In this document: one piece after another, positions 9,391 to 17,903 of the stretch
Layout of the letters: the number at the start of each line of letters is the position of its first letter
Position numbering within the stretch: position 1 is the stretch's first letter
NCBI GenBank assembly: GCA_965228065.1
Contig: OZ245788.1
Coordinates: 3,472,001 to 3,536,000 of the forward strand
From: Sphingobium_A sp965228065
GTDB taxonomy: Bacteria; Pseudomonadota; Alphaproteobacteria; Sphingomonadales; Sphingomonadaceae
Reading direction: 5' to 3'
Length of the DNA stretch: 64,000 nucleotides
Made by a program: the position numbers and the translations under genes
The notes under the pieces: generated by a model
Told to the model about the DNA's origin: nothing
Database searches by the model: none
The model's input: the letters and a program-made list of their open reading frames with translations, nothing else

Positions 9391-10800
9391 TCACGTCAAA
9401 AGCACATAGCCGGCGCCGAGCACCGAGCAGGCGCCAAGCACCGGCAGCACGCCGACCTTGAACCGGAACACGGCGATGGCCGCGCCCAGCGCCAGCAAGG
9501 CTGCCGCGATATTGAGCGAGTGCCACACCGGCACGTCCATCTCGCCGCCGGCGAACGGCACCATGCGCACATCGGCGAACAGCGTATGGATCGCGAACCA
9601 GAGGGCGAGGTTGAGGATCACGCCGACGACGGCTGCGGTGATCGCCGCCAGCGCCGAGGATAATGCGCGATTCCCGCGCAGCCGTTCGACGAACGGAGCG
9701 CCCGCGAAGATCCACAGGAAGCAGGGCAGGAACGTCACCCAGGTGGTGAGGATGGCGCCGAGGGTTGCGGCGACCAGCGGATTGAGCGTGCCGCTGTCGC
9801 GAAACGCTGCGAGGAATCCGACGAACTGGGTGACCATGATCAATGGGCCGGGCGTGGTCTCGGCCATGCCGAGCCCGTCGAGCATTTCGCCCGGCCTCAG
9901 CCAGCCGAATGTATCGACCGCTTCCTGCGCGACATAGGCGAGCACCGCATAGGCGCCGCCGAAGGTCACCACCGCCATCTGGCTGAAGAATGTCGCGATG
10001 CGGCTGTACACATCGTCGGGCCCCAGAAAGACGAGCAGTGCCGCAACCGGTGCCAGCCAGAGGAACAGCAAGGCGCCGGAGATGCGCAACGACCAGCCGA
10101 GATTGGGGCGGGCGTGATCCGGCAGGCCTTCGCCCAGCGCGGTGTCGCGATCATGTACGGGGATTGCGCCACCGCTGCCGTGCCCGCCGCCGCCCCGGAA
10201 TGCGGCCAGCCCCGCGCGGCCGCCGAAATAGCCGATCAACGCCGCGCCCAGCACGATCAGCGGGAACGGTGCGTCCAGGAAGAAGATCGCGACGAAGGCG
10301 AGCGCCGCCAGCCCGCGCATGACGTTGTTCTTGAGTGCGCGTGAGCCGACCCGGACGACCGCCTGCAGTACGATCGCCAGCACCGCGGCTTTCAGGCCGA
10401 AGAACAGCCCCTCCACCAGCGAGACATTGCCGAGCAGCACATAGACATAGGACAGCGCGAGAATAGCGAGGAACCCGGGCAGCACGAACAATGCGCCGGC
10501 GATCAGCCCGCCTTTGGTCTTGTGGAGCAGCCAACCGATATAGATGGCAAGCTGCTGGGCCTCGGGGCCAGGCAGCAGCATGCAATAGTTGAGCGCATGG
10601 AGGAATCGCTCCTCGCCGATCCATTTCTTCTCCTCGACCAGGATGCGATGCATCACCGCGATCTGGCCGGCGGGTCCGCCGAAGCTGAGCGCCGCGATCC
10701 GCGCCCAGACCCGCACCGCTTCGCCGAGCGGGATGCCATGATCCTTCGGCTGCACCGGGCTGTGTGCGGGATCCGGGCTCTGAAGCGCCGCGTCGGTCAT
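9391..10800 (-). CDS. chrA: Chromate efflux transporter ChrA
   Basis: Exports chromate across the inner membrane by proton antiport. The 469-residue protein is of the long two-domain ChrA type: an N-terminal half with SFGGPAGQIAVMH and NYCMLLPGPEAQQLA, and a homologous C-terminal half with TFGGAYAVLAYV and ETTPGPLIM. About ten hydrophobic segments are visible. The ATG at 10800 overlaps the chrB stop by 4 bases (ATGA); the frame extends further upstream but is Arg-rich shadow sequence. It is co-transcribed with chrB. Confidence 0.95.
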   Translation of the reverse strand: MTDAALQSPDPAHSPVQPKDHGIPLGEAVRVWARIAALSFGGPAGQIAVMHRILVEEKKWIGEERFLHALNYCMLLPGPEAQQLAIYIGWLLHKTKGGLIAGALFVLPGFLAILALSYVYVLLGNVSLVEGLFFGLKAAVLAIVLQAVVRVGSRALKNNVMRGLAALAFVAIFFLDAPFPLIVLGAALIGYFGGRAGLAAFRGGGGHGSGGAIPVHDRDTALGEGLPDHARPNLGWSLRISGALLFLWLAPVAALLVFLGPDDVYSRIATFFSQMAVVTFGGAYAVLAYVAQEAVDTFGWLRPGEMLDGLGMAETTPGPLIMVTQFVGFLAAFRDSGTLNPLVAATLGAILTTWVTFLPCFLWIFAGAPFVERLRGNRALSSALAAITAAVVGVILNLALWFAIHTLFADVRMVPFAGGEMDVPVWHSLNIAAALLALGAAIAVFRFKVGVLPVLGACSVLGAGYVLLT

Positions 10801-11753
10801 TTGGCTCTCCGATTGCTGAAAAAGGCATGGAACTGATCGAGCGCTTCGCTGCCCTTGGCGATGCGATCGAGATCGTCGTCGGTGGATGCGCAGATGCCCG
10901 ACAGCATGGCGCCCAGGCCAAGCGCCTCGGGCCGATCGAACTTGCCGTCGCCGATATCGAGTTCGTGGATCATCTCGCCGATCGCGACGAGCGCACTGTC
11001 CTCTTCGAGGCCGACGCGCGCGATGAACGTCTCGAAGCTGCAGCAATCGCCTTCATGGGTGAATTCGGCATCGGCCATGTCGAAGCGCAGCTCGCCATGC
11101 CCGGCGACATGGTTTTTGCCATCGACGAAGCTGAAGACGGCATCGGGATCGATGAAGCGGCGGATGAGCCAGGCACAGGCGATCCGATCGACATGCACGC
11201 CGCGCCGCGTCACCCAGATCCGGTTTGTCAGCGTGGCCGGATCGGGCGTGTCGGCGGCGTCGGACCTGCTGATGTCGGGGTGCGCATAGCGCTGCGCGTC
11301 GAGCTCCCGCAGCGCCGCCCCAGCGGCCTGCCGGCCATGCGCGCCGAAGAAATCGAGCCTTTCGACCTCGATCAGCCGCTTTTGCAGGCGTTCGATCTCG
11401 GTGCCGGTTGCCGGGCCCGTGTCGAGAAGATTACGCGCGGCTTGAGCGATTTCCTCATAATCCGCATCGCGTGCCGCATCGAACAGGGCGCGCAAATCGC
11501 TGTCGGAAAGGCCGGCGACCAAAGCTGCCTCGATCAAAATGGCCTCGCCGCCACTCCCGACAATCTCGTCCAGCAGCTCCCGAAAGGCCGCTTCGCTTTC
11601 ACCGCGCAGCGGCAGCACATGCACCGCATTCTTGAGCGGCACCGCGCCGATCGCCTGAAGGCGGCGCCAGACCTTCACCCGCAGATAGGGCGGCTTAGCC
11701 GGAAGCTGGTGCAGCAGGGCGAGCCAGCCGGATTCTGGTTTTGAGAGGTTCAT
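10797..11753 (-). CDS. chrB: Chromate resistance protein ChrB
   Basis: 318 residues. The N-terminal half (PPYLRVKVWRRLQAIG; NAVHVLP) is the ChrB N-domain and the C-terminal half (RRGVHVDRIACAWLIRRFID; FDMADAEFTHEGD) is the ChrB C-domain. In other bacteria ChrB is needed for full chromate resistance and has been proposed as a chromate-responsive regulator of chrBA. It heads the two-gene operon. Its promoter region is notably AT-rich and carries a direct repeat right up to the start codon (11758-11799). Confidence 0.93.
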   Translation of the reverse strand: MNLSKPESGWLALLHQLPAKPPYLRVKVWRRLQAIGAVPLKNAVHVLPLRGESEAAFRELLDEIVGSGGEAILIEAALVAGLSDSDLRALFDAARDADYEEIAQAARNLLDTGPATGTEIERLQKRLIEVERLDFFGAHGRQAAGAALRELDAQRYAHPDISRSDAADTPDPATLTNRIWVTRRGVHVDRIACAWLIRRFIDPDAVFSFVDGKNHVAGHGELRFDMADAEFTHEGDCCSFETFIARVGLEEDSALVAIGEMIHELDIGDGKFDRPEALGLGAMLSGICASTDDDLDRIAKGSEALDQFHAFFSNRRAK

Positions 11754-11757
11754 AAAG

Positions 11758-11799
11758 CATATGTATCATATGAATGTCATTTAAGAAACATATGTATCA
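11758..11799 (-). promoter_or_regulatory. Direct repeat at the chrB promoter
   Basis: The 11-mer CATATGTATCA occurs at 11758-11768 and again at 11789-11799, 31 bases apart, about three helical turns. The stretch is AT-rich in a high-GC window and ends 4 bases before the chrB start codon. The spacing suits a dimeric regulator on one face of the helix. ChrB itself is the obvious candidate; that link is inference. Confidence 0.5.
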
Positions 11800-11904
11800 A
11801 ATTGCGATGGATGGCCGCGCATCATGCGGGGCAGGTTTGTGCCGGGCGATGTGGGCGGGACGCGGGCACTGGTACGCGGTGGCAAATCCTGCCATCTCAG
11901 TGCC

Positions 11905-12246
11905 ATGCTTCATCACCCGCATCGGCTCGTTGCCTGCCTGTTTCTGATCCTGTCCGGCTGCGGAGGTGGAACGCCCTGTGCGTCGCCCAAGGCTGCATGG
12001 TTGGCACCGGCGCCCAAGGATTTCGATACGCTCACGCTGGATGAGCATGACCGCATCCTGTGGAACGGCACGATCACCTCGCGCGAGCAGATGCGCAATG
12101 TCCTGGCGCTCGCCGATGCCGATGCCCGCACGGTGCAACTGGTCCCGAAGCCGGGGGCAAGCTGTCCGATGATCGAGGCGATGAGGTTGTCGATGGAACA
12201 GTCGCTGGCGTGTGGGAAGGGCAGGTGCCTCGAGGCCGCTCACTAG
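11905..12246 (+). CDS. Lipoprotein with ExbD/TolR-like periplasmic domain
   Basis: 113 residues from the ATG at 11905; the longer frame from 11824 has no signal peptide at its start. A lipoprotein signal ends in LILSGC (Cys ~19). The mature part (FDTLTLDEHDRILWNGTITS ..., then LALADADARTVQLVPKPGA) resembles the small periplasmic domain of ExbD/TolR, where a one-strand substrate read-out (DxxGxIxWNG) is typical. The usual ExbD membrane helix is replaced by a lipid anchor. No exbB or tolQ partner is nearby. Divergent from chrB. Confidence 0.55.
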   Translation: MLHHPHRLVACLFLILSGCGGGTPCASPKAAWLAPAPKDFDTLTLDEHDRILWNGTITSREQMRNVLALADADARTVQLVPKPGASCPMIEAMRLSMEQSLACGKGRCLEAAH

Positions 12247-12308
12247 AGCGTTTCCCGAAAAGCGGTGACCGGTTTTTCGGTCGGGAAGCGCTCAAGGCAA
12301 GGCTCTAG
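12243..12308. repeat. Intergenic palindromic element
   Basis: An outer 7-bp inverted repeat CTAGAGC (12243-12249) / GCTCTAG (12302-12308) encloses an imperfect stem GAGCGTTTCCCGA / TCGGGAAGCGCTC and a CCGAAAA / TTTTCGG pair. It directly follows the lipoprotein stop codon, so it could terminate transcription. It resembles in style (CTAGAGC ends, CGCTTCC core) the elements at 57729 and 58633. Confidence 0.55.
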
Positions 12309-12512
12309 CGCCTGAGATCCATGCTGACGTTCCACTGAAGCTGTTCGTCGAGCCCATGCACGCGGCGGCGATCCCAAGTCGTTTTAGCGAGTCTGGACAT
12401 CGTCGGGCCGCAGCGCTTTCAATGTCCCGGCCGCGGTTCAACGGCGGTTCAGCCCGATGAGCGGAACCATGAATGCCTCTGAGCCATTGTCCGGCCAAAT
12501 TGGAGACCGTTC

Positions 12513-13013
12513 GTGAAGACCAAGCTTGCCATCCTCGCCGCCACGCTGGCCGTCGGCGCCGCAGTGCCTGCGACTGCCCAGAACCGTATCGATCAGGAGC
12601 GATGGGACGCCGCGCAGCAACGCTATCAGGCGGAGACCGATCGGTATCAGCGCGAACGCGAGCGCTATTATGAAATGCGGGATCGTGACCGCAGCTATCG
12701 CAGCAGGCCCGCCTATGAGGACGATCGCTATGCGACGGACTATGATGCCGCGCGCTATTATCGTGACGACGCCCGCTATCAGGAACGTCGCCTGAGCAAC
12801 AATGATGAGGTCTATCGCGGATCGGACGGGCGCTATTACTGCAAGCGTACGGACGGGACGACAGGGTTGATCGTTGGCGCCGCGGCCGGTGGCCTTCTCG
12901 GCAATGTGATCGACGGTGGTCGCCGCCGTACGGGCGGTACGTTGATCGGCGGTGCGCTCGGCGCGCTGCTCGGTCGCTCGGTCGAGCAGAACAACGACAT
13001 ACGCTGTCGCTAG
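12513..13013 (+). CDS. Exported glycine-zipper protein
   Basis: 166 residues from a GTG at 12513 with TGGAG upstream. A Sec signal peptide (MKTKLAILAATLAVGAAVPATA) is followed by a Tyr/Arg/Asp-rich region with repeated RYY and RYQ motifs (~25-95), then YRGSDGRYYCKRTDGTTGL and a glycine-zipper segment (LIVGAAAGGLLGNVI ... LIGGALGALLG). This layout matches the glycine-zipper 2TM exported proteins common in sphingomonads, probably outer-membrane or periplasmic; function unknown. Confidence 0.8.
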   Translation: MKTKLAILAATLAVGAAVPATAQNRIDQERWDAAQQRYQAETDRYQRERERYYEMRDRDRSYRSRPAYEDDRYATDYDAARYYRDDARYQERRLSNNDEVYRGSDGRYYCKRTDGTTGLIVGAAAGGLLGNVIDGGRRRTGGTLIGGALGALLGRSVEQNNDIRCR

Positions 13014-13014
13014 G

Positions 13015-13056
13015 ATCAAACTTGGGGGACGCCGCCGGGCGTCCCCCAAGTTTGAT
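13015..13056. terminator. Bidirectional hairpin terminator
   Basis: A perfect 18-bp stem, 13015-13032 paired with 13039-13056, loop CGCCGG, core CTTGGGGGACGC. It starts one base after the stop of the glycine-zipper gene and ends in the stop codon of the convergent gene at 13056. The outer arms end in A/T-rich ATCAAA / TTTGAT, so both strands have a short T run. Confidence 0.8.
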
Positions 13057-13451
13057 TATGCGGCAATCGTTGTGCCTCCGCGCGGTGCGTGGCGGAGTTC
13101 CGCAAGTGCGAGCGCCGCAACCACAAGGGCCTGAGCGAGCACGAAAGCGATCCCGAATGTGGTTGGCTCGGTCAGCGCCAGCACTGCAAGGCTTGCGGCG
13201 ACCCAACCGAGATTGCCGATCACGGCGAGCAGCACGAGCGGGCGATTGAGCATCGCCGTGCGTGCCATCCAGGCGAAGAGCAGCGCGACGGGGAACAGGC
13301 TGCACCCCGCAACCAGCAGCAGGATCGGATCCAGCCCTGTGGGACCGGACAGCTGTTCGGACCCAAATCCCATTGCCGCGCCCGCCAACAGGCAGGTCAG
13401 CGCGTCGAGGTTCAGGATTTTCCGGACGGTGTGATTGGCGATGTCGGTCAT
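13056..13451 (-). CDS. Four-helix integral membrane protein
   Basis: 131 residues with four hydrophobic segments (~14-33, 43-62, 69-90, 97-117), a polar N-terminus (MTDIANHTVRKILNLDALTC) and a short cytoplasmic tail. I do not recognise a named family. It faces an XRE regulator across a 180-base region holding an inverted repeat, so regulation by that protein is plausible. Confidence 0.65.
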   Translation of the reverse strand: MTDIANHTVRKILNLDALTCLLAGAAMGFGSEQLSGPTGLDPILLLVAGCSLFPVALLFAWMARTAMLNRPLVLLAVIGNLGWVAASLAVLALTEPTTFGIAFVLAQALVVAALALAELRHAPRGGTTIAA

Positions 13452-13511
13452 CGTTGGTCTCCTCGGTTCGTTTGACGAACGGAGATTTCGTCGATTGAGG
13501 TAGTGGCGTCG

Positions 13512-13528
13512 ATTACCTGTGAGGTAAT
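13512..13528. promoter_or_regulatory. Inverted repeat between membrane protein and XRE regulator
   Basis: ATTACC (13512-13517) and GGTAAT (13523-13528) flank a 5-base spacer. A further ATTACC half-site follows at about 13549. Sited between two divergent genes, it is a candidate operator for the XRE protein. Confidence 0.4.
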
Positions 13529-13633
13529 GTCGAGGCGTTCGTTGCGCGATTACCGATGGGGGCGATCACAAGCCAGGCTCAGCCCGATCGGTGAGGAGCA
13601 GCGCGAGAACTTGAATTTGACAGGAGAGGCTGA

Positions 13634-14434
13634 ATGACGGTCACGGCACGCGGCATCGGCGATCATCTGCGCGAATGGCGGATGAAGCGGCGGATGAGCC
13701 AGCTCGACTTGGCGCTCGATACCGAGATATCCACCCGGCATCTGAGCTTCCTCGAGACCGGGCGGGCGCGCCCAAGCCGGGAGATGGTGCTTCGCCTGTC
13801 GGAACAGCTCGATGTGCCGCTGCGCGACCGCAACGTCATGCTCGCGGCTGCCGGTTTCGCGCCACTGTTCGGAGAACGGTCGCTCGACGACCCCGACATG
13901 GCGGGTGCGCGGCGTGCGATCGACCTGGTCCTGGCCGCGCACGAGCCGTGGCCCGCGCTGGTGGTGGATCGGCTTTGGGATCTTGTCGCTGCCAACCGTG
14001 GTATCGCACCCATGCTTGCCGGGATTCCCGCGTTTCTGCTCGATCCGCCGACCAACGTCATGCGGCTGGCGCTGCATCCCCAGGGGCTGTCGCCACGCAT
14101 CGTCAATCTGGCCGAATGGCGCCACCATTTGCTCGACCGGTTGTACCATCAGTCGCGCGTCTCGACCGACGCTGCGCTCGATCCGCTTCTTGCCGAACTG
14201 GAGAGCTATCCTGTGCCGGCCATGGCCGATGCCCGCCCACAGGATCTGGGCGGCATTGCCGTGCCGCTGAAATTGCTGGCCGGCGATCGGGTGCTGAGTT
14301 TCCTGAGCATGACGACCGTGTTCGGGACCGCGCAGGACGTCACATTGACCGAACTGACACTGGAGACGTTTTTCCCCGCCGACGAGGAGACCGCCGAAGC
14401 TGTCAGGCTTTCGGTGGGGCAGGGTGAAGGGTGA
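13634..14434 (+). CDS. XRE-family regulator with MmyB-like ligand-binding domain
   Basis: 266 residues with a clear ribosome site (GAGAGG). Residues ~8-64 are a helix-turn-helix of the XRE type (QLDLALDTEISTRHLSFLETGRA splits over helices 2-3). The remainder (EPWPALVVDRLWDLVAANRG; LYHQSRVSTDAALDPLLAEL) is the PAS-like MmyB ligand-binding domain. Such proteins usually control an adjacent oxidoreductase or membrane protein; here the divergent four-helix protein is the nearest target. Confidence 0.88.
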   Translation: MTVTARGIGDHLREWRMKRRMSQLDLALDTEISTRHLSFLETGRARPSREMVLRLSEQLDVPLRDRNVMLAAAGFAPLFGERSLDDPDMAGARRAIDLVLAAHEPWPALVVDRLWDLVAANRGIAPMLAGIPAFLLDPPTNVMRLALHPQGLSPRIVNLAEWRHHLLDRLYHQSRVSTDAALDPLLAELESYPVPAMADARPQDLGGIAVPLKLLAGDRVLSFLSMTTVFGTAQDVTLTELTLETFFPADEETAEAVRLSVGQGEG

Positions 14435-14681
14435 TTATTGTGCACGAGCGAACGGCCCTGGAAGAGCAGGGCAAGTTGCTCGGCCACGTCTCGTCCGCAA
14501 GTATCGTCAGCGTAACATCAACCTTTATGTATGGCCTGAAAGGCCACGTTAACCATGTATTCCGCGGGCTTGGGGGCCTGTCACGGATGATGCACATTTC
14601 GCCGCTCCGCGCTGGTATCGCGGCGCGTGTCGTTCCTTATCTGTTGCGATGCAGCGAGCGGCCGCAAAGGGAGATATCGGC

Positions 14682-14861
14682 ATGGGCAAGACTGGCGATA
14701 TCGGGATCTCGGTTGCGTTGGGCCTGTGCTTCGGCGTGGTCATCGGCATGTTGTTGGGCAATGTGACGATGGGCCTTGCCCTGGGGCCGTTGTTCGGCCT
14801 CGTGCTTCACGGTTTCCAGGGGGATGATCCCAGCGACGCGGACGGCACCGACGACGTCTGA
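14682..14861 (+). CDS. Small glycine-zipper membrane protein
   Basis: 59 residues from an ATG at 14682 preceded by AAGGGAGA. One long hydrophobic Gly-rich stretch (ISVALGLCFGVVIGMLLG, then GLALGPLFGLVLHG) could form two packed helices; the tail is acidic (DDPSDADGTDD). No family recognised. The 247 bases upstream hold a TTAACCAT motif at 14549 and a short hairpin at 14532-14546. Confidence 0.6.
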   Translation: MGKTGDIGISVALGLCFGVVIGMLLGNVTMGLALGPLFGLVLHGFQGDDPSDADGTDDV

Positions 14862-14904
14862 CGAGCGCAAGCGGCGGGTGAGCACCGCCTCGCAATGTTA
14901 TCCC

Positions 14905-15552
14905 TCAGTCCGTCTCGCAGACGGCAATGACCCCGGCGGTGATGAAGCGCGTCAGTTTTCTGCTGATCGCCTCGAAATTTTTCGAACTGCACGCGCCCTC
15001 GGTAATGCGGCTGATCCGGTCGAGGCCGATCTCGGCCGCACTTTCGACGGTCGATCCGATCATGAACTGAAACGCATAGCCGAGATTTTCGGGCGTCGCG
15101 TCGGGCAGGGCGGCCTTCATCCAGCCGATCAACTCGCGGGCGACCGGCTCCGACAATTCGCGCAATGCCTCGTCATAGGTTTCGGGCGAGTAGAACAGCC
15201 GCGCCTGCAGCATCATGTAGCTGCGCCAGGCCTCGCCGCCGCGCATCGCCATCTTGAGATAGGGCAGCACGATGGCTTTGACCACATCGCCGATCGGCGC
15301 GGGGCCTCCATGCTGCTCGCAGGCCGTTGCATAGGCCTTGTTCCGCGCATCCGCGATCACGTGCCAGCGGCGCGCGATCACTTCGTCGAGCAGGACCTGC
15401 TTCGACCCGAAATGATAATTGACGCTGCCGATCGTGTCGCCGGACTTGGCGACGATGTCGCGCGTCGACGCGCCTTCATAGCCTTTGGTGGCGAACAGAT
15501 GCTCTGCGGCATCCAGGAGCCGTTCGCGTGTGCCGGATTTAGGTGCTGCCAT
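14905..15552 (-). CDS. TetR-family regulator of the divergent catabolic operon
   Basis: 215 residues from the ATG at 15552, which has GAGGGG just upstream; the frame runs on to 15942 but is antisense to the receptor gene there. Residues ~8-55 form the TetR helix-turn-helix (TRERLLDAAEHLFATKGYEG, GSVNYHFGSKQVLL). The C-terminal part fits the ligand-binding domain of TetR proteins with a DUF1956-like look. It is divergent from the TonB receptor and a 9-bp inverted repeat lies between, so it probably represses the operon until a pathway compound binds. Confidence 0.88.
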   Translation of the reverse strand: MAAPKSGTRERLLDAAEHLFATKGYEGASTRDIVAKSGDTIGSVNYHFGSKQVLLDEVIARRWHVIADARNKAYATACEQHGGPAPIGDVVKAIVLPYLKMAMRGGEAWRSYMMLQARLFYSPETYDEALRELSEPVARELIGWMKAALPDATPENLGYAFQFMIGSTVESAAEIGLDRISRITEGACSSKNFEAISRKLTRFITAGVIAVCETD

Positions 15553-15600
15553 ATTTCCCCTCATTGTCACGCGATGTAGCGCAGCATCGGGAGTTATACA

Positions 15601-15637
15601 ATCGTTCGAATATCCGCTTGACGAAATATCGAACGAT
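15601..15637. promoter_or_regulatory. Candidate TetR operator
   Basis: A perfect 9-bp inverted repeat, ATCGTTCGA (15601-15609) and TCGAACGAT (15629-15637), 28 bases centre to centre, lies between the TetR gene and the receptor operon. Both arms continue as ATAT on the inner side, so each looks like a full half-site. Confidence 0.6.
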
Positions 15638-15700
15638 CGACTAACTCTCGCGCAGCTCGAAACCGACGGCGAATGTTCGGGAGGGCGATGGGAGAGGCAT

Positions 15701-17902
15701 ATGGACATCACGCATCCGCATATCCGGACGATCCTGCTCGCGACGGCATCGTTCGTCGGAATCATCGGCGCATCCGTCGCCCACGCGCAATCACCGGCGC
15801 CGCAATCCGCCGAAGTGGCCGAGTCCGAAGGCGTCGAGACGATCGTCGTCACCGCCCAGAAGCGCGCGCAGAACATGCAGGACGTGCCGATCTCGATGGT
15901 CGCGGTCAGCGGCGATGCGATGGTCCGCGCCGGTGTCAGCAACCTCGATGCGCTGCAGCATTATGCGCCGGGCCTGACCATCTCGAACGTCGGCAGCGGG
16001 TTCGTCAGCTACACCTATCTGCGCGGTGCCGGCACCAACCAGATCGATCCTGGATCGGACCCGAGCGTCGCCTTCTTCATCGACGAGGTTTATATCGGCG
16101 GCACGGCCGGGCTTCAGTTCGACCTGCTCGACGTCGATCGGGTGGAGGTGCTGAAGGGGCCGCAGGGCACTTTGTTCGGCCGCAATGCCGCCGCGGGCGC
16201 GATCAGCATCACCACCAAGCGGCCGGGGCGCGACCTGGCGGCAAGCTTCAACGCCTCGCTCGGCAATTACGGCAATTACAGCGCGCGCGGCAGCGTGACC
16301 GGCCCGCTCAACGAGGCCGGCGAGCTGCGCTTCCGCCTGTCCGCCGGCTACAAGCATGGCGACGGCTACACCCGCAATGTCGCGACCGACGAGCGGGTGG
16401 GCAAGCTCAGCACATTGGCCGGTCGCGCCCAGCTCGAATGGGCGGGGAGCGATGCCAGCTTCCTGCTGACCGTCGACGGACTGCGCGCGCGCAACGGCAT
16501 GACCAACCAGTTCCTCTCCAGCGCCAACAAGAGCGGACTGCTCAGCGCCGCGGGCATTGCCGCGCTGCCGCCGGGCGAAAGCTTCTATCGCCATTATTAT
16601 GACGTCGACGGTTTCGAGCGGCAGGATCTGGTCGGCGTCACCGGCCGGTTCGAATGGTCGACGCCGATCGGCGATCTCACCTCGATCTCCGCCTATCGCC
16701 ACAACCGCTTCGTGCGGAATCAGGATCAGGACGGCACGATCTTCAATTCCTATCGGCTCGACAGCGCCGAGCGTTCGAAGACGTTCAGCCAGGAAATCCG
16801 GCTGGCCAGCGACGACAAGGGCTCTGCGATCAACTGGCTGATCGGTGCCTATTATTATCATGGCCGCGTGGATGCGGAATATGCAGCGCGCACCGGGCCG
16901 TTCTTTCCGGTCGCCGTTGCCGCCAACAATGTCGGGCTCGACGACAGCCGGATCACCACCGACAGTTATGCCGCATTCGGCCAGCTCGGCTGGGACCTGA
17001 CCGAGCAGCTCAACATCACCCTCGGTGGCCGCTACACCGAAGACAAAAAGACCGATCTCCGGTCGGTGAAGGGCTTCCTGGCGGCCACGCCCTATACGGT
17101 CTCGCCAAGCGCCAAGTGGCACGCCTTTACGCCTGCGGCGACGCTGAACTATCACGTCACGCCCGACATCCTGGCCTATGCGTCCTATCGCAAGGGCTTC
17201 AAGAGCGGGGGATTCCAGACCTTGCTGCCCGCAACAGCGGCGATCGCCTCGGTCCCGTTCGAGCCGGAAAAGGTCGACGCCTACGAACTCGGCCTCAAGA
17301 GCAGCTGGTGGAACGACAAGCTGGTCGTCAACGCCGCGCTGTTCCGTTCGAACATCGCCAATCAGCAGATCCTGCGCATCACCGGCACCGCTGCCCAGAC
17401 CATCGACAATGCCGGCGCCACCCGCACGACCGGTGTCGATCTGTCGATTGCGGCCCGCCCGATCCCGGCGCTGCGCCTGAACGCCGACCTGACCTACCAG
17501 CATGCGCGGTTCCGGCGTTATCAGAGCGGCGCGGTCTCCTATGCCGGCAACACCCAGCTGCGCTCGCCCGACTTCACCGGCAGCTTCAGCGCGGATTACG
17601 ACATCTCGCTCGGCAGCGCGGGGCAGGTCACGTTGCGCGGCGAATATAACCGGCGATCCGAAGCCTTTTTCGACGCGGCGAACACCACGCTGCCGGGGCT
17701 TTTCCAGAAGGGCTACGGGCTGGGCAACGCCTTCGTCACCTATCGACCCGACCGCGGCAACTGGGATGTTGCGCTCTGGGTGAAGAACATCGGCGACACC
17801 GAATATTATCGCAACATCGCCCTGTCCGGCGCGACCGGCCTGGCCGTGCCCGGCGACCCGCGGACATTCGGCATCTCCTTCCACATCTCGACGGGAAACT
17901 GA
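15701..17902 (+). CDS. TonB-dependent outer-membrane receptor
   Basis: 733 residues from an ATG at 15701 with GGGAGAGG ahead. A signal peptide ends near SVAHA; then a TonB-box region (ETIVVTAQKRAQNMQDVPIS), a plug with LKGPQGTLFGRNAAAGAI, and a long beta-barrel ending in GISFHI. This is the sphingomonad type of receptor used for uptake of organic substrates rather than only siderophores. As first gene of an operon with catabolic enzymes and a permease, it likely imports the substrate of that pathway. A one-base gap separates it from the next gene. Confidence 0.93.
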   Translation: MDITHPHIRTILLATASFVGIIGASVAHAQSPAPQSAEVAESEGVETIVVTAQKRAQNMQDVPISMVAVSGDAMVRAGVSNLDALQHYAPGLTISNVGSGFVSYTYLRGAGTNQIDPGSDPSVAFFIDEVYIGGTAGLQFDLLDVDRVEVLKGPQGTLFGRNAAAGAISITTKRPGRDLAASFNASLGNYGNYSARGSVTGPLNEAGELRFRLSAGYKHGDGYTRNVATDERVGKLSTLAGRAQLEWAGSDASFLLTVDGLRARNGMTNQFLSSANKSGLLSAAGIAALPPGESFYRHYYDVDGFERQDLVGVTGRFEWSTPIGDLTSISAYRHNRFVRNQDQDGTIFNSYRLDSAERSKTFSQEIRLASDDKGSAINWLIGAYYYHGRVDAEYAARTGPFFPVAVAANNVGLDDSRITTDSYAAFGQLGWDLTEQLNITLGGRYTEDKKTDLRSVKGFLAATPYTVSPSAKWHAFTPAATLNYHVTPDILAYASYRKGFKSGGFQTLLPATAAIASVPFEPEKVDAYELGLKSSWWNDKLVVNAALFRSNIANQQILRITGTAAQTIDNAGATRTTGVDLSIAARPIPALRLNADLTYQHARFRRYQSGAVSYAGNTQLRSPDFTGSFSADYDISLGSAGQVTLRGEYNRRSEAFFDAANTTLPGLFQKGYGLGNAFVTYRPDRGNWDVALWVKNIGDTEYYRNIALSGATGLAVPGDPRTFGISFHISTGN

Positions 17903-17903
17903 C

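Noticed and set aside
9290..9715. Minus-strand frame overlapping the end of chrA
   Set aside because: Wrong-frame shadow of chrA; no start context and Arg-rich composition.
12306..12401. Possible 31-codon minus-strand frame between the lipoprotein and glycine-zipper genes
   Set aside because: It has an ATG and a plausible composition, but no ribosome site and no known family, so it is not supported.
12292..13305. Minus-strand Arg-rich open frame covering the glycine-zipper gene
   Set aside because: Runs through a strong hairpin terminator and opposite a gene with a signal peptide; no recognisable features.
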